A stretch of DNA of 64,000 nt from contig NZ_JAMYDV010000002.1 of assembly GCF_024128855.1 (NCBI RefSeq), forward strand, positions 248,001 through 312,000. The letters run 5' to 3'. Both the position numbers and the translations under genes were made by a program. The notes below the pieces were generated by a model. That model was given only the letters and a program-made list of their open reading frames with translations. It was not told the origin of the DNA and ran no database searches. Positions 31,837-40,140 of the stretch are shown here, one piece after another. Source of the stretch: Rhodovulum tesquicola (GTDB lineage Bacteria; Pseudomonadota; Alphaproteobacteria; Rhodobacterales; Rhodobacteraceae). Every line of letters begins with the position of its first letter. Position 1 is the stretch's first letter.

Positions 31837-33352
31837 GGCCAGCCTCGTAGGATGCGCGGACCCGGCGGCGGTTCAGCTTGCCGTTCGGGTTCTTCGGCAA
31901 CTCGTCCATGTGGATGTAAAGCCGCGGCTGCTTGTAACGGGCCAGCCGTTCGGCGGCAAAGGCGGCAAGCCGGTCCTCGGGCTGCGCCTCGCCGGTGTAA
32001 AAGGCGGCGATGATTGTGGTATCGGCCCTGATCGCGATTTCGGTCGCGGCGACCTCGTGGATCGCGGGGTGTTCCATAAGCGCGCGTTCCACCTCCAATG
32101 GCGAGACGCGCACGCCGCCCGCGTTCAGCATGTCGTCGTCGCGGCCCAGATAGGTGATCGCGCCATCCTCGGCCATTTCCACCATGTCGCCGGTCAGGAA
32201 CCATTCGCCATGGAACCGCGTCGCGGTTTCGGCCTCGGCCTTGAGATAGCCCAGCATCAGCCCCGGATCACGGCGCGAGACGGCCAGTTGCCCCGGCTCG
32301 CCGCGCTGGACGGGTTCGAGGTCCGGACCCAGCACCGCGACCCGGCGGCCCGGCTGCGGATAGCCCGAGGAGGGCAGCGGCGCGGGGCGGGCGGGGCTGC
32401 CCGAGACGAAGGTGGAGCATTCCGACATGCCCAGCGCCTCGTAGACGAAGGTGCCGGTGGTCTCGGCCCAGGCGGCGCGGGTGGCCTCGGGCATCTTCTC
32501 GCCCGCCGACAGCCCGTGGCGCAGCCGGGGCAGCACCAGATGGGGATAGTCGCGCAGCATCTGGCGATAGACCCCGGGCGCGGCGGCAAAGATCGTCGCG
32601 TCGAAGCGTTTCAGAAGCAGCGGCAATTGCGCGGGCCGCACGCCCGGCGCGGGGATCAGGGCGGTCGCGCCGATGGACCAGGGATCGAGCAACCCGGTGC
32701 CCAGCGTATAGGTCCAGTTGAAGGCGCCCGCATGCAGCAGCCGGTCCTCGGGCGTCAGGCCATACCAGCCCTCCCACATCATCCGCCGCGCCCAGACCGC
32801 GCGATGGGCATGGATCACGCCGCGCGGATTGCCCGAGGTGCCCGAGGTATAAACCACATAGGCCGGCCGGTCGGGATCGCCCATCGCATAGCCCGCTGGG
32901 GCGTGTTCGTGCAGGGCGCGCTGCGCGTCGAGGTCCAGCACCGGCGCGGCGCAATCGGCGGGCAGGGCAACGCCCGGACCGGCCAGGATCACGGCGGGCT
33001 CGATCTCGGCGGCAAGTTTCGTGATCTCGAGCGTGGTCAGCAGCGCCGAGGTCGGCACCGGCACCAGCCCCGCGGCGATCGCGCCCAGGAAACCGATGGG
33101 AAACTCGACCCCGTTGCCCAGCCGCAAGAGCACCCGCGCGCCGGGCTCAAGCCCCATCCCGGCAAGCCCCGCCGCCAGCCCCAGGACGGCGGCCTCGAGC
33201 CGGGCATAGCTCCAGCGTTCGGCGCCATGGGGGCCGATCACGGCCAGCGCGACCTTCTCGGGCGTGCAGGCGGCCGGGGCCAGTACATGGGCGGCCAGGT
33301 TGAACGGGGTGGGGCAGGGCGGCGGGGCGCCCTCGTCATAGATCGCTCGCAT
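31823..33352 (-). CDS. AMP-forming acyl-CoA synthetase (benzoate-CoA ligase-like)
   Basis: A 509-aa member of the ANL adenylating family, predicted to activate a carboxylic acid as acyl-AMP and then transfer it to CoA. The ATP-binding P-loop is VVYTSGTSGNPRGVIHAH. The A5/A8 regions include YEALGMSECSTF and YLGRDDDMLNAGGVRVSPLEVE. The catalytic C-terminal Lys is in PNGKLNR. The overall look favours an aromatic or short-chain acid substrate, but the pocket cannot be assigned by eye. Start ATG 33352; an upstream in-frame ATG adds 12 atypical residues. It follows the entericidin-like gene. Confidence 0.9.
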   Translation of the reverse strand: MRAIYDEGAPPPCPTPFNLAAHVLAPAACTPEKVALAVIGPHGAERWSYARLEAAVLGLAAGLAGMGLEPGARVLLRLGNGVEFPIGFLGAIAAGLVPVPTSALLTTLEITKLAAEIEPAVILAGPGVALPADCAAPVLDLDAQRALHEHAPAGYAMGDPDRPAYVVYTSGTSGNPRGVIHAHRAVWARRMMWEGWYGLTPEDRLLHAGAFNWTYTLGTGLLDPWSIGATALIPAPGVRPAQLPLLLKRFDATIFAAAPGVYRQMLRDYPHLVLPRLRHGLSAGEKMPEATRAAWAETTGTFVYEALGMSECSTFVSGSPARPAPLPSSGYPQPGRRVAVLGPDLEPVQRGEPGQLAVSRRDPGLMLGYLKAEAETATRFHGEWFLTGDMVEMAEDGAITYLGRDDDMLNAGGVRVSPLEVERALMEHPAIHEVAATEIAIRADTTIIAAFYTGEAQPEDRLAAFAAERLARYKQPRLYIHMDELPKNPNGKLNRRRVRASYEAGHGPA

Positions 33353-33415
33353 GGGCTGCGTGCTAGACCCGCTGCCTTGCGGTTGCAAGGGCGGGGAACG
33401 CGACGGCGGGCGGGA

Positions 33416-33529
33416 TCAGAACACGTTGCGCACCGCGCGGGCCCCGGCCGAGATGTCCTCGCCGATCCCTTCGACGGTTCCGCAGCCCGCAAGGGCCAGC
33501 AGGCCCAGCATCAGAAGCGTTCGGGTCAT
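33416..33529 (-). CDS. Entericidin A/B-family small lipoprotein
   Basis: A 37-aa protein, short enough to be missed by gene finders. It has a hydrophobic signal and lipobox LLALAGC, followed by GTVEGIGEDISAGARAV, which matches the entericidin pattern (C-x-T-V-x-G-x-G-x-D-x-x-x-G-x-x-x). GGGAG lies 7 nt before the ATG. It starts 3 bp after the stop of the solute-binding protein gene and precedes the acyl-CoA synthetase gene, so it is likely translated from the same mRNA. Entericidins are small membrane lipoproteins, described in E. coli as a toxin/antidote pair; here only one member is present. Confidence 0.85.
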   Translation of the reverse strand: MTRTLLMLGLLALAGCGTVEGIGEDISAGARAVRNVF

Positions 33530-33532
33530 GGA

Positions 33533-35350
33533 TCACTCCCTCTCGGACCACCAGATATCGGGGAGAAAACCGATCCAATCCCCGTATATCGGTATCGTTT
33601 CCGGATAGCGCAGCGTGGCGCGGTGGGCAATCAGCGAACTGGGCGCATACCAGACCGGGATCACATGCCGCCCGGTCGTCAGAACCCGGTCAAGCGCGCG
33701 GGTCGCCGCGACGAATTCCTCATGCGTTTCCGATGTCAGCAGCGCCTCGATCATCGCCTCGGCGGCGGGGCTGGCCAGCCCCATCCAGTTGCGCGTGCCG
33801 GGCCGCGTGACCCCCTCCGCCCCCCAGTAAAGCCGCTGTTCGTTGCCGGGCGACAGCGACAGCCCGACCGCGTAGAACGCCATGTCGAAATCATAGGCAT
33901 CGGTGCGTTCGGTATATTGCGCGTTGTCAACCGTGCTGATGCGCACCGCAATGCCCAGCCGCTTCAGCCCCTCGGCCAAGATGTCGACGATCTTCTGGCT
34001 CTCGGCCGCGCCCTGGCGCAAGAGGATCTCGAAGGTGAAGGGCCGGCCGTCGGCATCGCGCAGCACCCCGTCATCGCCCACGCGCCAGCCCGCCTCCTCC
34101 AGCCGGGCAAAGGCCATGCGCAGGTTCTGCCGGTTCGAGGGCCGCCCGTCCGAGACGGGCAGCGCATAGCCCTCGAGCGCGCCGGGCAGCAGCTCGTCGG
34201 CAAAGGGCGCCAGCAACGCGCGCACGCGGCCCTCGGCGGGGCCCGGTCCCATGCCAAGCTCGGAATTCGAGAAATAGGACGCGATGCGCGGCTGGGTGCC
34301 GCCGGTCAGCACGCCATTGATGAACTCGAAATCGAAGGCATGCAGCATCGCGTCGCGCACCCGCCAGTCGGCAAAGACCGGGCGGCGGCCATTCATCACC
34401 AGCCCGCTGATGCCGGTGGGGCGGGCATGCGGGATCTCGGATTTCACGATCCGCCCCGTGGCGATGGCGGGGAAGTCATAGGCGCTTTGCCAGCGCGCCG
34501 CGCTCGATTCGCGATAGATGTCGACCGCGCCGCCCCGGAACGCCTCGAACAGCACGCCCGCATCGGCGTAGAACTCGATACGGATCTCGTCGAAATTGTG
34601 CTGGCCCCGGTTCAGCGCCAGATCGCGCCCCCACCAGTCGGGGTTCCGGCGCAACAGGACGAACCGGCCCGGCTCGAACCCCGCGATGACATAGGGCCCG
34701 GACCCGATCGGCGCCTCCAGCCCGCTTTGCGCGAAATCGCGCCCCTCCCATTGCGCCTTTTTCAGCACCGGGCGCAGGCCCAGGATCAGCGGCAATTCGC
34801 GGTCGGCGGTGGTAAAGGTGAAGCGCAGGCTGCGCGGTCCCGTCGCCTCGGCCGTCGCGACCTTTTCCCAGGCGCTGCGGTAGCGCGGGTGGCCCTGTTC
34901 GCCCAGCACCCTGAACGACCACAGCACATCCTCGACCGTGACCGGGCTGCCATCCGAGAAGCGCGCGCCTTCGCGCAGGGTGAACTCGACCCAGTCGCGG
35001 GCCTCTCCGGTCTCGACCGATTCGGCCAGAAGCCCGTAAAGCGTGAAGGGTTCGTCCCAGGACCGGCCCATCAGGGTCTCGTAGCCGAGGCTGCGCAGCG
35101 CCCAGGGGGCGTTGCCCTTCAGGATGAACGGATTGAGGCTGTCAAAGCCGCCCAGTTCGCCCAGCACGATGCGCCCGCCCCGGGGCGCATCTGGGTTCAC
35201 ATAGGGCAGCGACACAAAATCCGGTGCCAGCGCGGGCTGGCCATACATAGCGATGCCATGGGCGGGTTCGGCCTGCCCGAATCCGGCTGCGCCAAGCAGC
35301 ATCGCCGCAGCCACCGCGAGCGGCGCGCGGAGGGGATTCTTCTGTCTCAT
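33533..35350 (-). CDS. ABC transporter substrate-binding protein, family 5 (YejA-like)
   Basis: A 605-aa periplasmic binding protein with a signal peptide (PLAVAAAMLLGAAGFGQA). The mature start HGIAMYGQPALAPDFVSLPYVNPDAPRGG and GGFDSLNPFILKG are typical of the YejA/microcin-C-type oligopeptide binding proteins. LREGARFSDGSPVTVEDVLWSF is a family 5 signature. No permease or ATPase genes follow: the next gene is the entericidin-like lipoprotein. It is either an orphan binding protein or works with a transporter encoded elsewhere. A promoter matching consensus at -35 lies 43-71 bp upstream. Confidence 0.92.
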   Translation of the reverse strand: MRQKNPLRAPLAVAAAMLLGAAGFGQAEPAHGIAMYGQPALAPDFVSLPYVNPDAPRGGRIVLGELGGFDSLNPFILKGNAPWALRSLGYETLMGRSWDEPFTLYGLLAESVETGEARDWVEFTLREGARFSDGSPVTVEDVLWSFRVLGEQGHPRYRSAWEKVATAEATGPRSLRFTFTTADRELPLILGLRPVLKKAQWEGRDFAQSGLEAPIGSGPYVIAGFEPGRFVLLRRNPDWWGRDLALNRGQHNFDEIRIEFYADAGVLFEAFRGGAVDIYRESSAARWQSAYDFPAIATGRIVKSEIPHARPTGISGLVMNGRRPVFADWRVRDAMLHAFDFEFINGVLTGGTQPRIASYFSNSELGMGPGPAEGRVRALLAPFADELLPGALEGYALPVSDGRPSNRQNLRMAFARLEEAGWRVGDDGVLRDADGRPFTFEILLRQGAAESQKIVDILAEGLKRLGIAVRISTVDNAQYTERTDAYDFDMAFYAVGLSLSPGNEQRLYWGAEGVTRPGTRNWMGLASPAAEAMIEALLTSETHEEFVAATRALDRVLTTGRHVIPVWYAPSSLIAHRATLRYPETIPIYGDWIGFLPDIWWSERE

Positions 35351-35392
35351 CTCGGCAACATTCCTGCCCGGTGCCTTGTATTCTTGGGGGCC

Positions 35393-35421
35393 AGCTTAGG
35401 GATGAGCGCCCGATTTTTCAA
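35393..35421 (-). promoter_or_regulatory. Predicted promoter of the solute-binding protein operon
   Basis: On the minus strand there is a -35 TTGAAA (35421-35416, 5/6), a 17-bp spacer and a weak -10 TAAGCT (35398-35393, 3/6). Its -35 lies 9 bp from the -35 of the divergent small-RNA promoter, so a regulator bound between them could act on both. Confidence 0.5.
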
Positions 35422-35430
35422 ACTTTTAGC

Positions 35431-35459
35431 TTGGCCGCCGGCGGGGGATTGCGTATACA
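35431..35459 (+). promoter_or_regulatory. Predicted promoter of an intergenic small RNA
   Basis: -35 TTGGCC (35431-35436), a spacer of exactly 17 bp and -10 TATACA (35454-35459), each 4/6 to the sigma-70 consensus. The predicted start is near 35466. It faces a strong terminator 50 bp downstream, with no gene in between. Confidence 0.6.
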
Positions 35460-35465
35460 GAGGTT

Positions 35466-35542
35466 ACTGCTCGATAGGTTTCTTGCCTGTATGAAACCTG
35501 CCTCAATAACTTGACGCCCGCCCTGTGCGGGCGTCTTTTTTT
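35466..35542 (+). ncRNA. Candidate ~77-nt small RNA, unnamed
   Basis: A transcript from the predicted start to the T-run would have two hairpins. Hairpin 1 is AGGTTTC (35476-35482)/GAAACCT (35493-35499) with a 10-nt loop TTGCCTGTAT. A single-stranded linker (GCCTCAATAACTT) follows, then a textbook terminator hairpin ending in seven T. This layout is typical of Hfq-dependent small RNAs. No start codon with an open frame of useful length lies inside. I do not recognise a known family. The alternative is a leader attenuator for bdhA, which starts 91 bp after the terminator. Confidence 0.6.
35513..35542 (+). terminator. Rho-independent terminator (plus strand)
   Basis: A perfect 9-bp GC-rich stem GACGCCCGC/GCGGGCGTC with loop CCTGT, followed directly by TTTTTTT. 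There is no T-run on the opposite side, so it works only on plus-strand transcripts. No plus-strand gene lies upstream for more than 4 kb, which is why a small RNA is inferred. Confidence 0.92.
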
Positions 35543-35632
35543 CGTCGTCGCGCGCGCCCGCGGCGCTTTCGCCGCGCCGCGGCGGGATGTAGGCTCCTTG
35601 GCAACCGTTTCGAGACATTGCGAGGGACCCAA

Positions 35633-36406
35633 ATGACGCTTTCCGGAAAGACCGCCATCGTGACCGGCTCGAACTCGGGCATCGGGCTTGGCATCGCACA
35701 GGAACTGGCCCGAGCGGGTGCGAATGTGGTGCTGAACTCGTTCACCGACCGCGCAGAGGATCATGCGCTGGCCGCCGACATGGCGCAGGAGCATGGGGTC
35801 CGGGTGCGCTACATCAAGGCCGATCTGTCCAGCGCCGACGCCTGCCGCGGGCTGATCGCCGAGGCAGGCGCCTGCGATATCCTGGTGAACAATGCCGGGA
35901 TCCAGCATGTCGCGCCGGTGGATCAGTTCCCGGTCGAGAAATGGGACGCGATCATCGCGATCAACCTGTCCTCCGCGTTCCACACCACGGCTGCCGCGCT
36001 GCCGATGATGCGCGCGGCGGGCTGGGGGCGGATCGTCAACATCGCCTCGGCGCATGGGCTGACGGCCAGCCCCTACAAATCCGCCTATGTCGCGGCCAAG
36101 CATGGGGTGGTCGGGCTGACCAAGACCGTCGCGCTGGAAACCGCCGAGGAAGCGATCACCTGCAACGCGATCTGCCCGGGCTATGTGCTGACCCCGCTGG
36201 TCGAGGCGCAGATCCCCGACCAGATGAAGGCGCATGGCATGGACCGCGAGACCGTGATCCGCGAGGTGATGCTGGCGCGCCAGCCCTCCAGGCAGTTCGC
36301 CACGGTCGAGCAACTCGGGGGGACGACGGTCTTCCTGTGTTCCGAGGCGGCGGCCCAGATCACCGGCACGACCATCAGCGTCGATGGCGGCTGGACCGCG
36401 CTGTGA
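35633..36406 (+). CDS. bdhA: D-3-hydroxybutyrate dehydrogenase
   Basis: A 257-aa short-chain dehydrogenase that oxidises 3-hydroxybutyrate to acetoacetate with NAD+, used in breakdown of polyhydroxybutyrate. It has the cofactor motif TGSNSGIGLGI, NNAGIQHVAPV, the catalytic Ser/Tyr/Lys in IASAHGLTASPYKSAYVAAKHG, and the C-terminal GGWTAL. The segment FHTTAAALPMM and the overall pattern match bacterial BdhA. Start ATG 35633 is preceded by GAGGG. The next gene starts 4 bp after its stop. Confidence 0.93.
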   Translation: MTLSGKTAIVTGSNSGIGLGIAQELARAGANVVLNSFTDRAEDHALAADMAQEHGVRVRYIKADLSSADACRGLIAEAGACDILVNNAGIQHVAPVDQFPVEKWDAIIAINLSSAFHTTAAALPMMRAAGWGRIVNIASAHGLTASPYKSAYVAAKHGVVGLTKTVALETAEEAITCNAICPGYVLTPLVEAQIPDQMKAHGMDRETVIREVMLARQPSRQFATVEQLGGTTVFLCSEAAAQITGTTISVDGGWTAL

Positions 36407-36410
36407 ACGG

Positions 36411-37470
36411 ATGCCCGGGCCAGCGGCCATGACGCCCCTGCGCATCAATCTGGCCTTGCAGGGCGGGGGCGCGCATGGCGCCTTTACCTGGGGCGTGCTG
36501 GACCGGCTGCTGGATGAACCCGGGATCGAGATCGCGGCAATCTCGGGCAGTTCGGCGGGCGCGCTGAACGGGGCGGCGCTGAAGGCCGGCCTGGTGGCGG
36601 GCGGGCCGCAAGCGGCGCGCGAGAATCTCGACTGGCTCTGGACGCAGGTCGGCGCGGTGGGCGATCTGCGGCTGACGCATTGGATGGCGGCCTTTACCCC
36701 CGGCGCGGGCACCGTGGCGCGGATGCTGGACGCAGCAATTCCCTGGTCGCTGGGCGACATGGCCAGCCGCATGGTCGGCCCCTATGCCTATGGCCCGTTC
36801 TACCGCAACCCGCTGCGCCGGATCGTCGAGCGGTTCGACTTCGATCGCGTCTGCGCTGCCCGGCCGCCCGCCCGCCTTCTTCGTCGGGGCGACCAATGTG
36901 CGCACCGGCAAGATCCGGGTCTTCGAGGGCCGCGCGATCACCACCGACGCGATCCTTGCCTCGGCCTGCCTGCCCACGCTGTTCCAGGCGGTCGAGGTGA
37001 CCGACCCCGAGACGGGCGAGACGGATGCCTATTGGGATGGCGGCTATACCGGCAATCCGGCGCTGTTTCCCTTTCTCGCGCCCGATCTGCCCGGCGATGT
37101 CGTCGTGGTCTCGATCAACCCGCTGGAACGCGCCAGGGTGCCGGTCACGGGGCAGGAGATCCAGAACCGGATCAACGAGATCAGCTTCAACGCCTCGCTT
37201 CTGGGCGAGCTGCGCGCGATCCAGCAGGTGCGTGACCTGATCGACCAGGGGCGGCTGGAACGCGGCACGATGAAGGAGATCCGCATCCACATGGTATCGG
37301 ACGACGCGCTGATGCGGCAGTTGAACGTGGCGACCAAGCTGGTGCCCAGCCCGCTTGTGCTGGACGAGTTGAAGCGTGCGGGCCGCGCGGCGGCGGACCG
37401 ATTCCTGGCCGAGGCCGGGCCGCGGATCGGGCAGGAAAGCAGCGTCGATCTGCACCGGCTTTGCGACTGA
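36411..37470 (+). pseudogene. Patatin-like phospholipase, frame-broken by a 4-bp repeat unit
   Basis: The first part (to about 36870) encodes NLALQGGGAHGAFTWGVLDRLL and the nucleophile elbow ISGSSAGALNGAAL. The second part, in the +1 frame, continues with FFVGATNVRTGKIRVFEG and the catalytic Asp region YWDGGYTGNPALFPF, ending at 37470. Together they make a normal ~350-aa patatin. The break lies at CCCG CCCG (36867-36874). Removing one CCCG unit gives a continuous VCAARPPAFFVGATN reading. It is therefore a recent mutation, a phase-variable-like site, or an assembly error. Starts at 36411 or 36429 are both possible. It is probably in one transcript with bdhA; patatins can act as lipid or polyhydroxyalkanoate esterases. 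Confidence 0.85.
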
Positions 37471-37485
37471 GGCGGGCCGCGCGGT

Positions 37486-38094
37486 CTACAGCCCCGCGAG
37501 CAGCCCCGCGGCAATCGCCCACATCACCAGCGCGATCCCCAGATCGAGCAGCCGCCAGGCGCGCGGGCTGGCCATCAGCGGCGCCAGCAGCCGCGCCCCG
37601 TAGCCCAGCGTGAAGAAGAACACGAAAGACGCCGCGACCGCCCCGAGCCCGAAGGCCAGCCGTTCATCGCCGGGCGCGAACCGGGTCGAGACCGCCCCGA
37701 TCAGCGCCAGCGTGTCGAGATAGACATGCGGGTTCAGCCAGGTCAGCGCCGCGGCCGTGCCCAGCACCGCCCAGACCGATCCGCCACGGCCCGCGGCCGC
37801 CAGCGCATGCCCGCCGCGGATCGCCGCACGCAGCCGAAGCGCGCCATAGACCACAAGGAAGGCCGCCCCGCCCAGCGTCATCGCCACCGGCAGCCAGGGC
37901 GCGGCCGCCGACATCCTGCCGAACCCCGCCACCCCCGCCGCGATCAGCACGGCGTCCGAGGCCGCGCAGAACAGGCAGAGTGCGAAGACATGCCTCCGCA
38001 TCACCCCCTGGCGCAGCACGAAGGCATTCTGTGCCCCGATCGCAAGGATCAGCGACAGCGAGGTGGCGAAACCGGTCAGCGCGGCGCCGCTCAC
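37486..38094 (-). CDS. LysE/ArgO-type amino-acid exporter
   Basis: A 202-aa inner-membrane protein with about six helices. The N-terminal SLSLILAIGAQNAFVLRQGV is the LysE/ArgO signature, and LTWLNPHVYLDTLALIGAVS is the conserved later motif. Predicted to export basic amino acids such as lysine or arginine. It starts 6 bp after the DUF502 gene stop on the same strand. No adjacent LysG/ArgP regulator is seen. Confidence 0.92.
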   Translation of the reverse strand: MSGAALTGFATSLSLILAIGAQNAFVLRQGVMRRHVFALCLFCAASDAVLIAAGVAGFGRMSAAAPWLPVAMTLGGAAFLVVYGALRLRAAIRGGHALAAAGRGGSVWAVLGTAAALTWLNPHVYLDTLALIGAVSTRFAPGDERLAFGLGAVAASFVFFFTLGYGARLLAPLMASPRAWRLLDLGIALVMWAIAAGLLAGL

Positions 38095-38100
38095 GCGGGA

Positions 38101-38841
38101 TCACGCGCCGATCTTCTGGCGCTGCGCGATTTCCTGCAGCGGTTCGGGAACGGGCAGGGGACGTTCCTCGGGTGACACCAGCCCGGCCGAGATGATGAGC
38201 TTGGCGGCCTCTTCCACGGACATCTCCAGTTCGATCACATCGCCTTGCGGCACGAACAGCAGAAAGCCCGAGGTCGGGTTCGGCGTGGTGGGCAGGAACA
38301 CGGCCAGCATCTGCTCGTCCTGCGGGATGCGACGGTTGATCTCGCCGCGCGCGCGCGTCGACACGAAGGCCACCGCCCACAGGCCCTTGCGCGGGTATTC
38401 GATCAGAACCGCCCGGTCGAAACTGGCCTCGGACTGGGCAAAAACCGTCTCGGCGATCTGCTTGAGCCCGTTATAGATCGAGCGGACGATGGGCATCCGG
38501 CCCACCAGCCGCTCGCCCCAGCCGATGAAGGACCGCCCGATCAGACCCTTGGCGGTCCAGCCGACAAGCAGGGTGAACAGAAGAAAGAAGATGACCCCAA
38601 GGCCGCGGATGTCGATGCCGATATACTGTTCGGGCTTGAACTGGTTCGGCACCAGCGGCAGCACAAACCCGTCGATCCAGCCGGTGACCGTCCAGATCAG
38701 CCAGACGGTCAGGCCGACCGGGGCGATCACAACCAGACCGGCTAGAAAGTTGTTCCTGAGCCGCGCGAAGAGAGACCGCCCGATATGGCGGCCATGTCCG
38801 TCCTGCGGATCCGTCTGGTGCTGGTCGTCTTTCTCGAACAT
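38101..38841 (-). CDS. DUF502-family membrane protein
   Basis: A 246-aa protein with two membrane helices (around NFLAGLVVIAPVGLTVWLIW and GLGVIFFLLFTLLVGW). The family pattern continues with PIVRSIYNGLKQIAET, VLIEYPRKGLWAVAFVSTR and FLPTTPNPTSGFLLFVPQGDV. These are typical of DUF502 proteins, whose biochemical role is not known. It is first in a two-gene unit with the LysE-type exporter. Confidence 0.9.
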   Translation of the reverse strand: MFEKDDQHQTDPQDGHGRHIGRSLFARLRNNFLAGLVVIAPVGLTVWLIWTVTGWIDGFVLPLVPNQFKPEQYIGIDIRGLGVIFFLLFTLLVGWTAKGLIGRSFIGWGERLVGRMPIVRSIYNGLKQIAETVFAQSEASFDRAVLIEYPRKGLWAVAFVSTRARGEINRRIPQDEQMLAVFLPTTPNPTSGFLLFVPQGDVIELEMSVEEAAKLIISAGLVSPEERPLPVPEPLQEIAQRQKIGA

Positions 38842-38986
38842 GGCTGGCGCCCCCGCTGATGCCCTTAGCTAGGCGCGGGCCGGTCGCTGTGCAATAGCGG
38901 GGGCGGCCGCCCGGCTCGTTCCCGCGCCGATCACGCCCTTCCTGCACTTTGCGGGGCAGGGTGCTGCCCGGATCGGCGGTGCGAGG

Positions 38987-39889
38987 TCAGGCCAGGGCGC
39001 GGGCGATGGCGGCGGCCAGCCGGGCATTGTTGCGCACCAGCGCGACATTCGCGTCAAGCGAGCGGCCCCCGGTCAACTCCAGGATCCGGGCGAGCAATGC
39101 GGGCGTCACCGCCTTGGCCGAGACATTTGCGGTGTCGGCCAGGGCGCGCTCGATCACGGGGGAAATCTCGTCCAGCGGGATCTCGTCGGCCTCGGGGATC
39201 GGGTTGGCGACAAGCTGCCCGCCGGGCAGGCCCAGCCGCGCGCGCATCCGGTGGGCGGCGGCGATCTCGGCCGGGCTGTCCATCCGCAGCGGCGCCCGCA
39301 GGCCGGAACTGCGCGACCAGAAGGCCGGGAAGTCGTCGCTGCGATAGCCGATCACCGGCACGCCCAGGGTTTCCAGCACCTCAAGCGTCTTGGGCAGATC
39401 AAGGATCGCCTTCGCCCCGGCGGCGACGACCGTGACGGGCGTCAGGGCCAGTTCGCGAAGGTCGGCCGAGATGTCGAAACTGGTCTCGGCGCCGCGATGC
39501 ACCCCGCCGATCCCGCCCGTGGCGAAGACCGCGATCCCGGCCAGATGGGCGCAGATCATGGTCGCCGCAACGGTCGTGGCCCCGGTCTGCCCCCGGGCCA
39601 GCGCCACGGCCAGATCGGCGCGGCTGAGCTTGGCCACCTGCCCGGCGCGGGCCAGCCCGGCCAGCTCGTCCGGGGCCAGCCCCACCCGGATCGCGCCGCC
39701 CATCACGGCGATGGTGTCAGGCACGGCACCGCCTGCGCGCAGCTCGTCCTCGACCGCGCGCGCGGTTTCGAGGTTGCGGGGCCAGGGCATGCCATGGGTG
39801 ACGATGGTGCTTTCCAGCGCGACGACGGGCGCACCCGCCGCCTGCGCGGCGGCAACCTCGGGCGAGAAGACGAGCGGCGGCGCGGTCAT
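38987..39889 (-). CDS. psuG: Pseudouridine-5'-phosphate glycosidase
   Basis: Reversibly cleaves pseudouridine 5'-phosphate to uracil and ribose 5-phosphate. From ATG 39889 it is 300 aa. It has VVALESTIVTHGMPWPRNLETA, the TGGIGGVHRGAE loop and the SADLRELALTPVTVV segment typical of the PsuG/IndA family. The C-terminal NVSAKAVTPALLARILELT is also conserved. The partner kinase gene psuK is not next to it. Divergent from rpsB. Confidence 0.94.
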   Translation of the reverse strand: MTAPPLVFSPEVAAAQAAGAPVVALESTIVTHGMPWPRNLETARAVEDELRAGGAVPDTIAVMGGAIRVGLAPDELAGLARAGQVAKLSRADLAVALARGQTGATTVAATMICAHLAGIAVFATGGIGGVHRGAETSFDISADLRELALTPVTVVAAGAKAILDLPKTLEVLETLGVPVIGYRSDDFPAFWSRSSGLRAPLRMDSPAEIAAAHRMRARLGLPGGQLVANPIPEADEIPLDEISPVIERALADTANVSAKAVTPALLARILELTGGRSLDANVALVRNNARLAAAIARALA

Positions 39890-40140
39890 CCGGACACAGG
39901 GTCTGGCGCCACCGCGTCCCGCGAGCGGGTCGGGCATGGCATCATCGCGACACTCTGGAACAGCCGTTGCGTCGAGACAAGTCCGCAGCCGGGGCTTGCA
40001 TGCCCGGACGAAACGCGTTATGCGCGCGCCACTTCACAGGCGGGGTTGGGCCCTTGCGGGGAGACATCCCGCTTGCGGTCCGCCGGTTGGGCATCTGCCC
40101 TTAATGCCCCGCCCAGGCGCAAACCGGAAAGGAACACGAC

